Below the pieces are notes generated by a model, which saw only the letters and a program-made list of their open reading frames with translations, had not been told where the DNA came from and searched no databases. Shown here in pieces: positions 1-14,092 of a stretch of DNA of 64,000 bases; position 1 is the stretch's first letter; every line of letters starts with the position of its first letter. The stretch comes from Galbula dea (lineage: Eukaryota; Chordata; Aves; Piciformes; Galbulidae): NCBI GenBank assembly GCA_013399015.1, contig VWZX01001048.1, positions 248,001-312,000 of the forward strand, written 5' to 3'. A program made the translations under genes and the position numbers.

Positions 1-3000
1 AGAAGAGCATTTGCTACTGTGCAGAAGCTGATTTTATGGAACGTGGCTTCTTTCAGAGCAATTAGACCTTAATGGCCTTTAAAAAGAAATCCTAGTCTTA
101 TGTATTTATTAACTATATCTCCAGGGATATAGTTCCTCTCTTCTCCATTCCTTCTTTTCACACTCAGGGTCAGAAAGAAGGCATTTTTTGGACATCATTC
201 AGTTATCTTTTCCTATTGATTTTCTTTTCTTTTTTTTTTTTTTTTCCCAGAGATGAACTCAGCAGATCTGCATGGGTGCAGTTGAAAGCAACAGCTGGCC
301 ATTTACACCTCTTCTTCCAAGAGCATGATTTACCCAGGCAGGTGCAGGCAGACTTGAGATCATTTTGCCTTCCTCAGAGCTAGCTGACTGAGAAGGAGTG
401 TGGACAGGACGAACTCATGTCTGTCTGTACCCATCCGTGCAGACATGCTCCATAAATCATTAGTCACAGCCATGGGATTAAGTGTCAAAACACTATCCAC
501 ATAAAAGCTGTTTGCAGAAAGCCTGCTAGGTGCAGAGGATCTCTTTGTCAGCAATGGAGAGGTAGGCAGCTCAGGTGGAAATTCATTGCATTGGAAAACA
601 GGGTGATGAATCTCCCTTTGAAAATGTCCTCTTTTACTTTTCAAGAGAACTGCAGCAATTACCTTAGACTTTTGTCTACCTTTAAGATGTTGAAGTTAGG
701 TAAGAGGAAACTCATCACCTAAGAGTGAGTTTGCAAGCACCTTCCATGGAGTGGACACAGCTCTCAGGATTCAGCAGGAGGACATGGCTGCAGCTACCTT
801 GGTCTGATGTTCCAGACACGATCAACCAAAGGGTTAGATTATTGTTTTCAGAGGTTTTCGGCAAGGAATACACAAAAAATAGAGCTTGGAAAATTTGATG
901 TCTTGGTATGGTTTTAAGTTTTTAGCAGGTCTAAACAGATTTTATGTAGCAGTCAAGGGCATTTGTAATTAGGAACCATGGTCTATTTAAATTCTAATAA
1001 ATATCTTCTGCTGAACTGTGTCAAAACAAAGTGCACGATACCTTGAGTGGCTTCCTTAAACAAATAATATTAAACTTACTTGAATAATGCCCTGCAGGTA
1101 TTATCCTGAAACACCTGTTTTCTTGAGCAACATTTACTCCCATGGGAAATAAGTTCAAAGCCAATATAGTAGCATACTAAATGTTTTTGCCAGATACAAA
1201 TGCTGCCTACGTTTAGTATTGCAAATGGGAATTCTTCTGCCATTTGCAGTCATCCTTCCTTAATAACCCAAGATCATCTACACAACAGGACTCTCTTTAC
1301 TTGTGTGAAATAGATTTTCATTGGAAATATTAAATTGCAACTCTATTTTTAAAAGATTTTGTTGAGTTTAAAGGAAAGAAAAAATAAATCTTTACCCAGA
1401 TAGGGTTTTAATGTTAATTCAGAAAGAGAGAAAACAGTTTCTGTACTACAGCAAGAGTTCCCCATTGGTCCTTAACAAGAATCTGGAATGAAACCCATCC
1501 AAATGAATGATAATATCCCAGTTTCCTTCAATAGGCTTTGGATTAGGGCCAGCTCCTGCTCCCACTGATTTCAACAGTACAATATCTAACTGGATTGAAA
1601 TGATCCAGTCTTATCTCTCTGTATATCAAAATTACACAAAATCAATAGTAAAAATAAAGTGAGATTATAATTAGGCCTCGCTAATGCTGAGTTATTATTC
1701 AGAGTTAAAATCTAATTTGCAATGCACATTAGTTTTGAGAAGCATAACAGAAATAGAGAATAATAAAGAGAAGCAAGTAAAGGCTATTCTGTTGGTGTCA
1801 TTTCTGCCTTTTAGCTGATAGCCTGGTTTTGTTACAGTCAAAGGCAAAGCTGTCACTGAATTCAGATAAGACAGGATTTTGTTTGTTGCACTTGTCTATG
1901 GTTCGTTTAAGAATTATGGCAGTTAAGTCCTCTGAGCAATGAGGGAAGGATACAGTTGATTATATTTAGAGACCTTTCCACTACTCAGATTTTTCCATTA
2001 ATTACAGTAGGAGTTTGATTGAGCTCTTTGCAATACTAAAACCCACTGAGGGCTCAGTGTGATCGTTTCCAGAATTAAAGGCAAATGAACATTTTCAAAA
2101 ATAATGTTCTAGCTAAAACAATTTCCTGGTGAAGTATTCACAAGCAGCAGTTTTCCTGCAGTTCTCAGCTATGCAAAACAATTTAATTGTATCTTAAAGA
2201 CAACTGGAAAAATGTTGTCTAAGTTTCAGTCTCTCCTAGAAATGCAACTTCTAACATTTTCAGTGATCTTTCCTAATTCCTGCTGGGAAGAGCTTTTATT
2301 GTGGTACCTACCAGTTCAGTTTGAATTCTCTGGAAATCATCTCCAATGAGATGACTGCCTCGGAGCACTTAAACAGAAATTTAGAAATAAACACAACCAA
2401 ATAAGCAGATAGATGTGAAATCTTTCCAGGGTGACTTTGCCAAAGTCAGAGCAAATCTATTTCTTAGAAAAGGACTAACATCTGTGCAGGCAATGATCAA
2501 AATTCTTATTTTAAACTCATCAAAGAAATACCTATTTCAGATTTAGCATGATTCTCCACATATGTCAGCTGGTGCCCCAGTAGCATCTCCAGCAGACGAG
2601 GTATACAAACTCTATTTAGCTGCACATCCTTGCTTGCAGTTTCTCAACTTTTACATTAGCTTTACTGCTTATAGCTTGGACTTAGTAGTGGTTTCTGCCA
2701 AGTGAGAGAAATGGATTGAAGCTGAAATCAGTAAAATTTAACTGGATTTGCAGACAAAAACAAACAGCCAATCAATCAAATCAATAGTGGGTTAGAGAAA
2801 GAGGGTGGCAAGTTCAGAGAAGATGTGGCTTAGTCCCTTCTTGTGTTCTGGGGACATACCTATTGTGGCCAAACCTCACTTCACAAGGCACTGAGATAAC
2901 ATATTTCCCCCTGGAAGAGCAAGAAATGAGGAAAGAGTTCTAATTCTCAGGGGAGACAGCATTACTACTGGATCTACTGGTGGGCTATCAGGGCAAGCTG

Positions 3001-3701
3001 CTTTACCTGATCCATAAGACAGTACAGATCTGGTTACTGGAATTATATTTTTTGCAAGCTCAACCAGATTCAACTTGCTCAAGCTCAACTATATTATTGC
3101 TCAACTATATTCTTACATCAGTTCATAGCTTAACATGATGAGTGTGTTTTTCATGAATCCAAGGAAAGGTTGAAAAATTGATATCATCCAGATTCAAAGG
3201 GAAAGGGATGGAAAAAGTAAATCTCATTGGTGAAAAGGACTGTTCAGCCAGCCCTACAGCAGTTTGACCTGAAGATAGCCTCACACAGCCACCAATACAG
3301 CTGTCAGTGGAGTTTTCAATAGCCAGATGTTGTTACTGGAAAATACATTCCAGAGTTCATCGGAACTACTTGTAGTCCTGAGCCTGTGTGACAAAGGCAG
3401 CTGATTCTGTAGCTAAAAAAAGGTATTGCAGATTAAGCTGACTGTGAAACTTCAGCTATAGAATTATATGGGATTTTACTAACAAAAGTGCAATGATGAG
3501 AATGTGCATGTGCTTTTTTACTCTGTCAAAGCAACTACTTAAAAAAAATTAACCTGTTCTATATATATCATTCAAGCAATTGGTGGAACTGGTATATTTG
3601 CTTGCTTTATGAGCATTTGGCCGATTTACTGTCTGGTTCCTTTAAAATTCTTCCTGTCCTTCAGGGTGAATACTATAAGACAACTGGAAAAAAGTTTTTT
3701 G
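1..3701. other. Intergenic desert, unique AT-rich sequence
   Basis: No gene, RNA gene or transposon was recognised. It contains a T16 tract at 230-245. Open frames at 360-644 and 2876-3088 (minus) have no recognisable domain. The sequence has the texture of unique, non-repetitive DNA. Confidence 0.6.
230..245. repeat. Poly-T tract
   Basis: Sixteen T residues followed by CCCAG; resembles a splice acceptor by chance (see rejected items). Confidence 0.85.
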
Positions 3702-3795
3702 TAAAAAAAACCCCAAATAAACTAAAACAAACAAACAAACAAAACCCCAAAACAAAAAAAAACCCCACCACCCAAAACCAAACCAAACCAAAAAT
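3702..3795. repeat. A/C low-complexity tract, (CAAA)n-like
   Basis: Composed almost wholly of A and C with CAAA units and several CCCC runs (3711-3714, 3744-3747, 3763-3766). A short open frame over it (Lys/Asn/Thr/Pro-rich) is an artefact of composition. Confidence 0.85.
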
Positions 3796-6700
3796 ACCAC
3801 CTCCCTTTCTGCAGAACAAGAATTATTTTCAAGGTCCTGGAATGTGCTTGTTCCTCAGCCACCCACAGAATGCGTGGCAAAATTAAATACATCTGACACG
3901 TACAGTACACAGTGTCATGTCTGTTGATGTGATCCAATAAAGTATTAAGCATTACTCAATGTAAGGCTTATAGAAAGAAAGAGGAGATGCTGATTGCTTA
4001 ATATTTACTTATAGTTTGCGAAACAGGATGAATAATCACACCTTGATATCAGGGGAATTTTTCCTAATTCCTGTGAAGAAAATAGAATTTAATTAGAAAG
4101 ACTTATTTTTCCTAAATTCATATAATATTAACTAAAATATGTGGTTGGGGGCTTAAAATTGTGACAGATTTGCAGTATGAGATACCCCTTTTCAGCAGTG
4201 GCACAGTAGAGAGTGGAGGACTTGTTATTCACAATCAGACTCTAAAAGCAGGGATTATGCATACTTTCTTACCTGCACTTGAAATGCTATTAAAGGTGAG
4301 AAATCATAAAAATCTGCAGGAAATTTTACAATTTACCAGGTTACCTCAAATTTTGACACTATATTACACCTAGAAAAACACCTACACCATTTTGATGAGA
4401 TGAGAAACAGTACTAATTGTTCCCAGATTTCATGTATTGGGTAGGTGTCCTGTAGTATTAAAGCTTTATTATACTCTGTTAGGCATGTCCTGTGAGTTTG
4501 GACAAAAGCATTGTTAAACCTTAACCTCCTCCCTCCTTTCTCACCATATTCATTAAGCAGAAAGTAGATGACAGCAAACATTCCCACTATAGACTCATTT
4601 TTCCAGGCCTCTTATTTTCTGTAAAAATTGTGCTACTTCAGCTATTTTTTTAATACAGATTATAGTTTTGGCTTGCTCCATCTCTTACTATTGCTAGCAC
4701 TGAAGATATGCCTCTCTAGATAGTATCTATCTGGCCCACTTAGGGGTCTATCAGAGGTGATCAGATCTTCATCAGTATTGCATTTTTTTATTAATGCAGA
4801 CTATTTTATATGTGTTGTAATCTCTCCATTACTTCTTGCTTCACCGTACCATACTCTTAAATATTTCAGAATTTCTGACATCTGCCTTGTAAAGCCTGCA
4901 ATTTTCTCTAGAATTTGCAGTTGTTTTTCTGTGCTCTGTGTTGTATGGGAGGATGTTTCAAATACTATGCCAAGGGACTTGATTTTTCTGGTCTTCCTAA
5001 ATGCATGAGGTGTTTGTACTATATTTCTTTTCTAAAATATCTGAATTCTTAAATATAGTATCTGCTTTGACAATATGTAGATTTCCTATCAAGTGTATAA
5101 TCACTCAGTATCATTTTAGAGTTTGTTGATATTTGTACATCGAAGGGATATTATATTAATAATACAGATAGGGATAATATATTAAAATGCACATTTTAGA
5201 AGAACAACAGGAAACAAGCTTTTACAATTTTGGTTATTATACATGTCACAGGTCATCTCATAAGAGGAAATATCTATAAAAATAAAAGAGATCATAAGTA
5301 AGGAAAAAAATTGTTTTACACATTGGAAATTTACCTTCTTTTATTGCATGCATCCCTCATCCCTTCTGTCCAAGAAACATCTCTTTTTGGCTGACTGTAC
5401 CTAGTTATTATTAGCAACAAACATTTCACCAGTTGTTCATAGATAGAGTGAAAAAGCAAACAAATTCATGAATCATCCAACCTAAGGTAAACTCTGAATC
5501 AACTCTGTAGCTAACTCCAAGATTATATTCTGTTTGAATGTCTATGAACTTTTTTGCTCTTGTTCTTATTAATGATAAAGAACCTTCTCTGGCTATTGGA
5601 AACACATCTGGAATTACTATGAAAGGAGGATTTTGTGATGACAGTATCAAGCCAAACAATTTTTAAAAGAATGGTAGAAGCTGAGTTTTTTTCTAATAGA
5701 CACTGCTTGCCTCACAGATTCCTGTGTGCAAATTAGAGGCTGAGTTTATAAAATTACCAGCCCTACCCATGTCAGATCTTCACATATTTCAGCTGCAAAA
5801 TTAGAGAGGGGACATTAAGCATTATAGAAACCCACAATTATGAAGAAACAAATATATGCAGAACCATTAAAAGTGTGCTTGAAGAGAAATCTGTTAAAAA
5901 AGTGTTGATTACTAGACTGAAAACCATTGTAGAACTATAAAAGAGTGGTGGATTTGATTCTACAGAGTCCCCATCACTAGAGACATGGTTTTGGGGCCAT
6001 GGTGTATTAGGCTGTCTGGAATACATTGCTTTTAATCCCCTCAGGGCTAAACAGCTTCTACAAAAATTACTGTGCACGGGACTGAGCTTTTATGGCTTGT
6101 AGACACTGCTAAAAAAAGGAGGCCAAGGACTAAGCTCTATCATAGGTCTTCTGATGATCCAATTCCCTCACAGGAGTACTTTCCCTGGTTTTGGTTCACT
6201 TAGCTGCTCTCAAGACAATTTGCTCAGTGCCCAGGGGAACCAAGCTGTGGCACATGGCCAGGGTTTGGTCTGGAACAGGCACGTACACCTGCAGGTTAGT
6301 GACTGCTCATATAAGAGAAGTATGGTAGGATTGTAGCAGTACTGGGAAACTGCACACTTAAAATGGATGTTACTGTCATAACTGTTTATTATAGCAAATT
6401 CATTTACAGAAATCAGATTTTGTCTCATGGCAAAAATGTCTTTTGGGTCAGATTGTTGAGGTTTTTTTGAAGTGTGTCTTGCTAAGCCTGTAGTAGCCCT
6501 CCAAATATCCCTCACTGTTGCAGAGATGGCAATTCACAGATAGATTTGGAAGTTTTGCAACCTTCCACCTCCCTCACATTTTCTTCTTGAAGGGACCAAT
6601 TAAAACCTTTGGACATTGCTTCTGTGTTTTGGGTGCCATCAAAGACAAGGCTGCAGGAAGAGCATCCATTTCTGAACTTCTGATGGGTTTTTAAAGGCTA

Positions 6701-8775
6701 TCAACCTCCACCTGTTTTCTTCCTTTGATAGCAAGAGAAAGGGACAGTGGGTGGAGGAGATCTGTTTGCAGCGATAGCTCACAAGGTATGGCATTACTCC
6801 CTCCTATCCTATGGGAAGGTGGGGAGTTGAGGCAGGTAGAAAAAAGATCTCAGGATTTTTCTAGACTGTATGGGTGGGCACTGAAAAAAAGAAATAGATT
6901 GACATCTCCAGAGGACAGTTTATCCAACTATCTTCAATACTTATTTTACAATTGAAATAAAAATCAAATGGAAGGGGAAATAAAAAAGGTTTTATATGTA
7001 AAGAGTGAAGAAAGATTAACACAGGAACATTATTCTTTCCTTGAGTGCATTTACATTTCTAGAAGGACAGTAGCTTAACATGATGGTATGTGTCTTAAAA
7101 TGAGACCTCATGCCTGGCCATCTGTTAGTCTCATCTTGGCTTTCCCTCATTTTCATAACCTAGTGTTTGCATCCCTCCAGCACATGTTCATGTCTTTATT
7201 TTTTACCAAGTATTAAAATATGTAAGGAAATGGCTGAGACCCTGGGGAACAAGCTCTTAGCATGGTCTGATTTTCTTTCTCTTTCTCACAAGGTGTTATG
7301 ACTTGACCTGTCTCTCTTCTCCTTTCAATATGTGATAACAGCACTAGAAGTTATACCTTTTAAAAGTGAAGCTTCACTTTATTCTGCTATCTATTTTTTT
7401 TTTCAGATGGAAAAATCTCACACATGTTGTGGTTTTTGTACTAAGACACCCAATTCTCCCTGACTAGACTGGTGCAAAAGACTTGGTGTCTCAAATGCCA
7501 TTGTAAATGAGATCTTTCAATATGAATAAAAAACATGTCCACAGGGATATCAGTCTAAAAATATGTACAAGATTTATATATTATCTTAATGCAGCATTGA
7601 TTTCCTGTAAGAATATTAAATGAAAAACTCATTTTGGCTATCAAGACATTGAAAAATAAATTCCTGATTTAAATTTTCAAACACACATAGGGATTTGTAA
7701 CAGTTTCAAGTTGATCAAATAATGATCATAAAAGATCTTGGTGCTAAAAGCACTTCCTGAAAATCAACTGTCTCTGACCTAGTGCCAAGACACTGTGGAG
7801 GGCACAAGTCATGATTGTCACACTTCTCTGAAGAAATACTTTCTTTGGAAATTCAAAGCGTGTCAGCAGCTCCTACTAAACACTTGCACCTCTTGGTTTT
7901 TTTCTCAAGACAGCTTGTGCTGTGTGACATATAACTCAGAAAAATGTAAAGACATTTACATATGTATTTAATACACACAGAATAGACCCCAGGGTATGTA
8001 TTAGACAAAATTAGGAGCCCACTTAAGCTGGTTGAAACATTTTCCCTCTGTCAAACTCTATTTTCAGCACCATTACTCAGGCTCCAGGTACATATAGGAA
8101 AAACTCCCCCTGTCCTGATGATGTGGGAATATGACAGATCCCAAATTAAAGGCTTTCTGTACCTTTTCTTGGGGAGAGGAGAGCTTAAATCCAAATCAAC
8201 CACATCCTTGTTAAAGCCTTATCTAAAGTAAGATATTATGGCTATTGCCTCCTGCTATACCTATATAGGTAGAGTTGAATATTCAGGAGCCTGAGTACCA
8301 AGATAGACTCTGCAAAAGTGTGCAGCACTTGGCAGGGCTGTAGGCATGCAGACTTGAAGTCTTCACTCTGCTCAGAGTGGGGCAGTGCCTCACAAATTAA
8401 CTCCATCATAAGATGCCTTCACTTACACTGCAGGTGCTCTCTGGTGTTTTTGTTTATTGATTGTTTCCTCCCACACAAAAAACCCAGAGCTCTCATTTTT
8501 GTTCTCTACCTGAAGCAAACTGCAGATTATCAAAACCTCTGTGAACTGCAGGCATCGTCTTCTGGCCACTGTTCAGGTGTGCAGGGCAGCCCTTGGCACT
8601 TGCCTTGCTCTCCACAGTGTATCCACCCTTTCTTCTTTCCCTTTATTATCACTTGCATACTACACTTAGCCTTCCTGGCAAGATGTCTCAAGAGTGAGTA
8701 AACAGAAGAAGACATACATGTTTTCAGAGACCTGCTGCTTCTTTTCTCTTTCTGATTTGCTTCTGCTTAAAATTC
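3796..8775. other. Intergenic desert, no recognisable feature
   Basis: AT-rich unique sequence. Short frames at 4161-4373 and 6725-6955 (plus) and 6210-6515 (minus) have no known domains or supporting context. Confidence 0.6.
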
Positions 8776-8807
8776 TTTGGTTTGGTTTGGTTTGGTTTGG
8801 TTTTTTT
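8776..8807. repeat. (TTTGG)5 microsatellite plus T7
   Basis: Five perfect TTTGG pentamers followed by seven T. Confidence 0.9.
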
Positions 8808-11800
8808 AAACTTCTTTTATGATTTTTCATAAATGCTTTTCAGAAAGAAAGAGAATGAGAGAAAAAGTATCCCATTGCAATTGTAAAAAGAAACAATGTA
8901 TGTATGACAGCATTAGGAAGGAAAAAAATAATTCAGACTAAATGAAAGACAATGATGAAAGTGTTATATAGCTGTTGGGGAAAAAGCAGTTGACATAATA
9001 AAGAGACCCAGCAATTTTTAAAAGATCCCAGAGAGATACATTTCTCCATAACCTAAGAAAGCAATCCCAGCAATCTAGAAATCAGTAAAAGAAGGTCTTA
9101 TGAAGTTTTCAAAAATAAATGTATCTTATTTGTGACAGCAAGTAAGAAATTCCTAACAATATGATGCTCCAATGCTTGTCCCTGTGTTAAGCAATTACGA
9201 GGGCAGCTGAAAACAATGTGGGAGAAGGGCAACCTCTTCTGCACATCAGAAAGTGGCAGAATGTAGGTTGTTTATCCTAGATTTTGTAACCAGACAGCCC
9301 CTAGATCTTTTGCTAAGTCTTTAATGCTTTGTTATGAAAGGCAACTATCAGCTGAAAAACTCCAGGCCTATTGCTCACCTTCCTGTAACCAGGATCTGCC
9401 ATCAGTTAGGATCCAGTAGTGAAAAAAATTGTGTCTAATATTTAAACTGAAATTCCCTGGACCTCTTCAGAGGTCCTTTTTCCTCCCCATTTTATATTGC
9501 CACTTTAAGCTGCTTTTGCTACAAATGCTTGCTTCATACTGCATGATATCTGCCTCATTTTCAAAAACACCTGCTTCTAGTGAAGACTAGGCAGTCAGTA
9601 AGCTTCAGTGGAAGGCACAGAGAAGAAGCAGCATGGCAGTAAGTGATAAGCATGCTGCCCTGAGTGTTCCTACAGCCCATAGGAAACAGATTCACCTAGC
9701 AGAATTTATGGCCTTGTACATACCATTCAGAGCATACTAGGCTACAAACAGATGAGTCTGAGGTTGCAGTTTGAAGCCACAATTCCAAAGGTGGCTAGGC
9801 CCAGTTCACATTTGACCTTAGAAAATCTTCATGAGAGATCTCTCAAATAAAACCAAACATGGATAATTGTGTTTTTCTATTATGTTGATTTGTTTATGAA
9901 CAGAAATATGAAATGAAATACTGTGCATGTCAAAATACCCTTTGAAAGTGTGGATAACTACTAATTTTTGAAGGTAAAATTCTTCTCAGCCTAAAAGTTC
10001 TCTTGGAATGCTGTACTGAAGAGAAAGTTTAATAAAATAGAACTGCTTGCCAAAACTTTCTACAATATTAAGCTGTTTGTCATTCACAGTACCACAACCC
10101 AGCTCTACATGACAGTACACAGGTCAGCTTGCCAGAATTTTAATCTCTGATGGTAAAGAGGATCCTCTGTTTCACCTTTCTCAGGCTGGAAAAGCACCTC
10201 TCACCTTTCTCATCTCTCCTTTCTGAGTACACTTTGTACTCTTGAAAAAATGATGAGCAACCCCATGCACAGAAAATTCCTGCACAATGCTGAAATGCTA
10301 AACGAGAACATTTTTTTTCCCTCAGCAAATATAAACACATTCCACTTGAAGGTACAGTTATAAAATAGCAAAGATATGATTAAAGAATTCCATGTGGATT
10401 CATTACAAGCTTTCATTTCTGGTAAACTAATAAAGCTTTCCAGCTCATTAAAAAAAAAATAATCTCCCAACATTACACAGGAAGAAAAAATTATTACTCT
10501 TTGGGTCTCTGATAGGATATTAGCAGAAAGGCAAAATATTATCTATGCCAGATATACAAGCCAATATCACGGAAAAACTCATAAAGTATATCAAGTCCAG
10601 GCAAAAACATAACAATCAAAAAGAAGAAAATCACTTGAACTGTAGCAAACTGATGGTAGACGCAGAAATATAACTACTGTGTTCCCAGCCAAAGCAAAAA
10701 CCTCAGAAACACATTTTCAGAGATATACAATTAAGACTGGTGAAGGGGAAAAAAAAAAAAAGAGGAGAAAATTAACAATAAGCCCAAAAGCTTTTACAGA
10801 ACTGTAATGAAGAAGGAAAAGAACACAAGGTACAATAATAAGCCAGATGAGGTAATGATATACCCAGAAAAAGTCAAGAAGAAAGAAAGTGGACAAAAGT
10901 CATGCCTAGCTCAACTCAGTAGTAATGTAAGGAAGCAAGAAAAAAAATTAAAGCAAGAAATGAGTATCTGTATGTGCATATATATGTTTAAAAAACATTC
11001 AAGAGCACTGTCAAGATTCCTTGTGGTGATATTTTGGTGGATACAAATATTCTTCCACAAATGAATGTGAGTGGCCACATGATGCAGGACATTAAATACA
11101 GCAAACAAGTCTTGTTTCCATTCATGGCTTTTGAATTTCTCTAGTACTGAGTTTCAGAACATGGAGGTCTCAGGAAGAATTTGCTCACTCCTGAAGATTT
11201 TCCATAACAGGTTAGAGGAAGGAAGCAATACCAGTCATACTGCATGAATGTTAACATGGATGTTTCCATTCTAAGTAATGTACATGCAGGCTTTGTGTAT
11301 GGGCAGCCCAGTACATAACTTAATGATTTATACATTTTTTAAAGATCTTAAAAAACCCAGAACAACACTGAATCTTTCAGTGTATACATTGAAACTCCCA
11401 GGATGTATTTTGCAAGTGTCCTATGAGTTATATATACGAGTTAAATATATGTCTGGTAGGCTGTTTTGAAAGTAGATTTTACACTTCATGTCGATCTTAT
11501 TTTACTGCCTCTAGTGGTGCTTGTGCCCCAAATCTGTCCTGAAGGAACCTCTGACTGTGCTTTGAAGACAACAAAATCAAACGGTGAAACTGTAGTGAAA
11601 GAAGGGGAGCAAGTTGTTCCCACACATTTATTGCCAAATAAGAGGAACATAAAGAGCTCTCTCGAGACTTGTAGCTGCAGTTGCAGCTACATCTTGACCT
11701 GCTACACTGCTTTTTGGTTTATAGTCCTCAGAGGCAAATTACATAGGGTTCACCCGGGCAATCACATAATCATCCAGCTGCAGATTCATCCCACCTTGCT

Positions 11801-14092
11801 CTAGGTTCCTAAATAAAAGCCTACACTGGGAGCAGACCCATCCTGCCTTTTCTGTACAGCCAGTGGAGAGGGCGGAATTTCCAGCAGACAACTCAAACCA
11901 GGATCTGAAACTTGTTCAGCAGGGTCATATGTCTCTCACCAAAATGTGCCTAGAAGAGCTTTTGCAACACTGAGGACAAGAAAGTTTCTTTCTACTATCA
12001 GTTTGTTTGATTTTAAAGGTTTTTGAAAGACACTGTCTTAGATGTTCTAATATTATACTGGAAAATTTTCTGGTTTGTAAGCTTTCCTTTGTATTATTTT
12101 TGTTCTCCCTTCATTTTGTGTCTATTGATTCCCACAGCAAGAGGGCAAAAAGAAAATAGCTCCACTTAGTGAGACACATAATAATAAAATGTTAAACAGT
12201 ACACTAATTTTGTAGGGGAGCCAACTAAGTAAAGGTACAATGTTGAAGGGCTTGTACAAAGGGAGTTTTCAGCCTTTGTAATCCTCAAACTCCAAGTTCT
12301 CAGTGTTCTGCAGCTTCCTACTGTCCTGCACCTTTGTGGTGGATTTTTGTTTTGTTTATTTTTCCTGCAGAGATGGAGAGGTGGTACATTCTAGTACACT
12401 CTGCTGCTACTGTGACTAATGCTTGTGTTGTTTTAAAATCCTCCTTAATCCACGGCCTCCATCCGAGTCGCAGCATATTTCATCCTGTTCCCCCAAGTGC
12501 TTCCTTCCCCCTTCAGAGCATGTGCTAAAGCAAAGCTCATTCACCGCTGTTACACAACCCCAAATTACTCTAGGAATTAGGGCATTTCTGATCCTGTTGC
12601 TAATACTGGTGTTATACAACTGAGGATCCCTCCAGATCTGCTTCTTCCTAAGGGCGGGTAACAGAAGTTGCTCAGAGGTATATGCACTTCACAGGGTCTG
12701 GGCTGCTGCCCGCCTGGTCCAGCTGCTGGGACCTGATCCTGAAGTTCACAGCCAAGATCCACCCTCTGGAGCAATTTGCTGCATGAGGACTGGGGAGACA
12801 GATTGAGCTACCAGAGGTGCTCTGTGTCCAATCCAGCATCACCAAAGATTTAGAGAGCAAAGGACTATGTGGAAGTGCTCTACCCCAGTGGAAAGTAAAG
12901 CTAAGTGCCCAGCTGGCCTCTAGATGAGCTTGCTCCTGCAGGGAGAGGTTTTGTGGAATCTCAAGGGACCCTCTAGGTTTACCAAGTGGGAAACAGAGAT
13001 CAGAGAAAACCACTCATGGCACAGACAGAATTTACTGAAAGTTGGGTTAGTGGTAGAGTGGGGATCAGCAGAAATCCCTGGAGTCCAAGGCCTCTACAAA
13101 TGCTCTGATAATTGTCGGGTTTCTTGTCTACTATCCAGCATTCAGAGGCAAAAGTTTTGAACAATGCTGATTAAATTTAGACTTAAGAACCTAGTGGGTT
13201 TTATGCTTATGAATAAGTAATGAAGGTGCTGGCAGCACAGTATTCTCAGGCACCCATACGTGTCCCTGTGAAAGAAACAGAGAAAAGCAGGCTATCATGT
13301 CTCACAGTGATATCTTATTTATGTATCGGAAAGAAAAACAGACTTCAATGTTTGTGGCATTCTTTAAACTGATTTCAGGGTTATGTCTTAGTTTGCTCTT
13401 ATACCAGAAGTTAAAAAACAAACACTCCTTAAAACACATATTATAAGACACATTGTTATGGGCATCTGGAAAAAACATACTGATTGATTAAAGTTCAATC
13501 TATCTGCTTTAAGACCAGCTCTCAGTAACTGCAATGATTGCAATTCCAGCTATGAGCTGCTGCTTCTTAAAACATTCCTTGCTGTTATCAGACCAATCAC
13601 TCAATAGAACTTTCACTTGTTTCACATATTTCCATGCCAGGGATGTATCTGATAGCATGGAGCACAGTTCTGCAGAAAGAAGAAGAGGGTTTTGTGCTTG
13701 GTGACTCAGAAGTGCTAAAGAACACAAAGATCCAGGTTTAGTGATATAAACAGAGATACGCTTGCATACCCCATGAGCCTTAGAGCAGCTGAAAACATGA
13801 TTCAATATGTAGACCACAGTTTGATTATGTACTGATATATTCTGTTTAACTTTATATAATATTCTTTTAATAATTGAATAATTATGTAATTTGTCCTGAG
13901 GGTATTTTGCAAACCTTACAGAGATCTCCCCACTTTGCCTGGAGCTACTGTGGGTCAGAGTTTCTCCACATCTCCCCATTATTTTCTTAACCATGCATTA
14001 AATACTTCTGATTAAATCGTGTATCTTTACATTTTTTAATAGCTCAGGGGTAGTCTGAAAAACAGAACATGAGCCAAAAGCTCACTGAATAT
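8808..14092. other. Intergenic desert with one palindrome
   Basis: Mostly unique AT-rich DNA, with A13 near 10750-10762, a perfect inverted repeat at 11670-11691 and a slightly GC-richer stretch at about 12330-13000 that carries frames in several directions. The longest frame (13509-13994 minus, 161 codons) has no recognisable domain. Confidence 0.55.
11670..11691. repeat. Perfect inverted repeat, 10-bp arms, 2-nt spacer
   Basis: TGTAGCTGCA at 11670-11679, GT, then TGCAGCTACA at 11682-11691. The arms include two overlapping CAGCTG/CTGCAG-type sites. Confidence 0.9.

Noticed and set aside
228..250. Poly-T plus CCCAG resembling a splice acceptor for a hidden exon
   Set aside because: No donor, no conserved frame after it; T-runs followed by CAG also occur at 7394-7406 and 29487-29501 and look like chance.
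3602..3952. Overlapping Lys/Asn/Pro-rich (plus) and Phe/Gly/Val-rich (minus) frames
   Set aside because: Both are translations of the A/C low-complexity tract.
13509..13994. 161-codon minus-strand open frame, the longest in the desert
   Set aside because: No domain, signal peptide or family resemblance, no splice or promoter context; a frame of this length is expected by chance in 64 kb read six ways.
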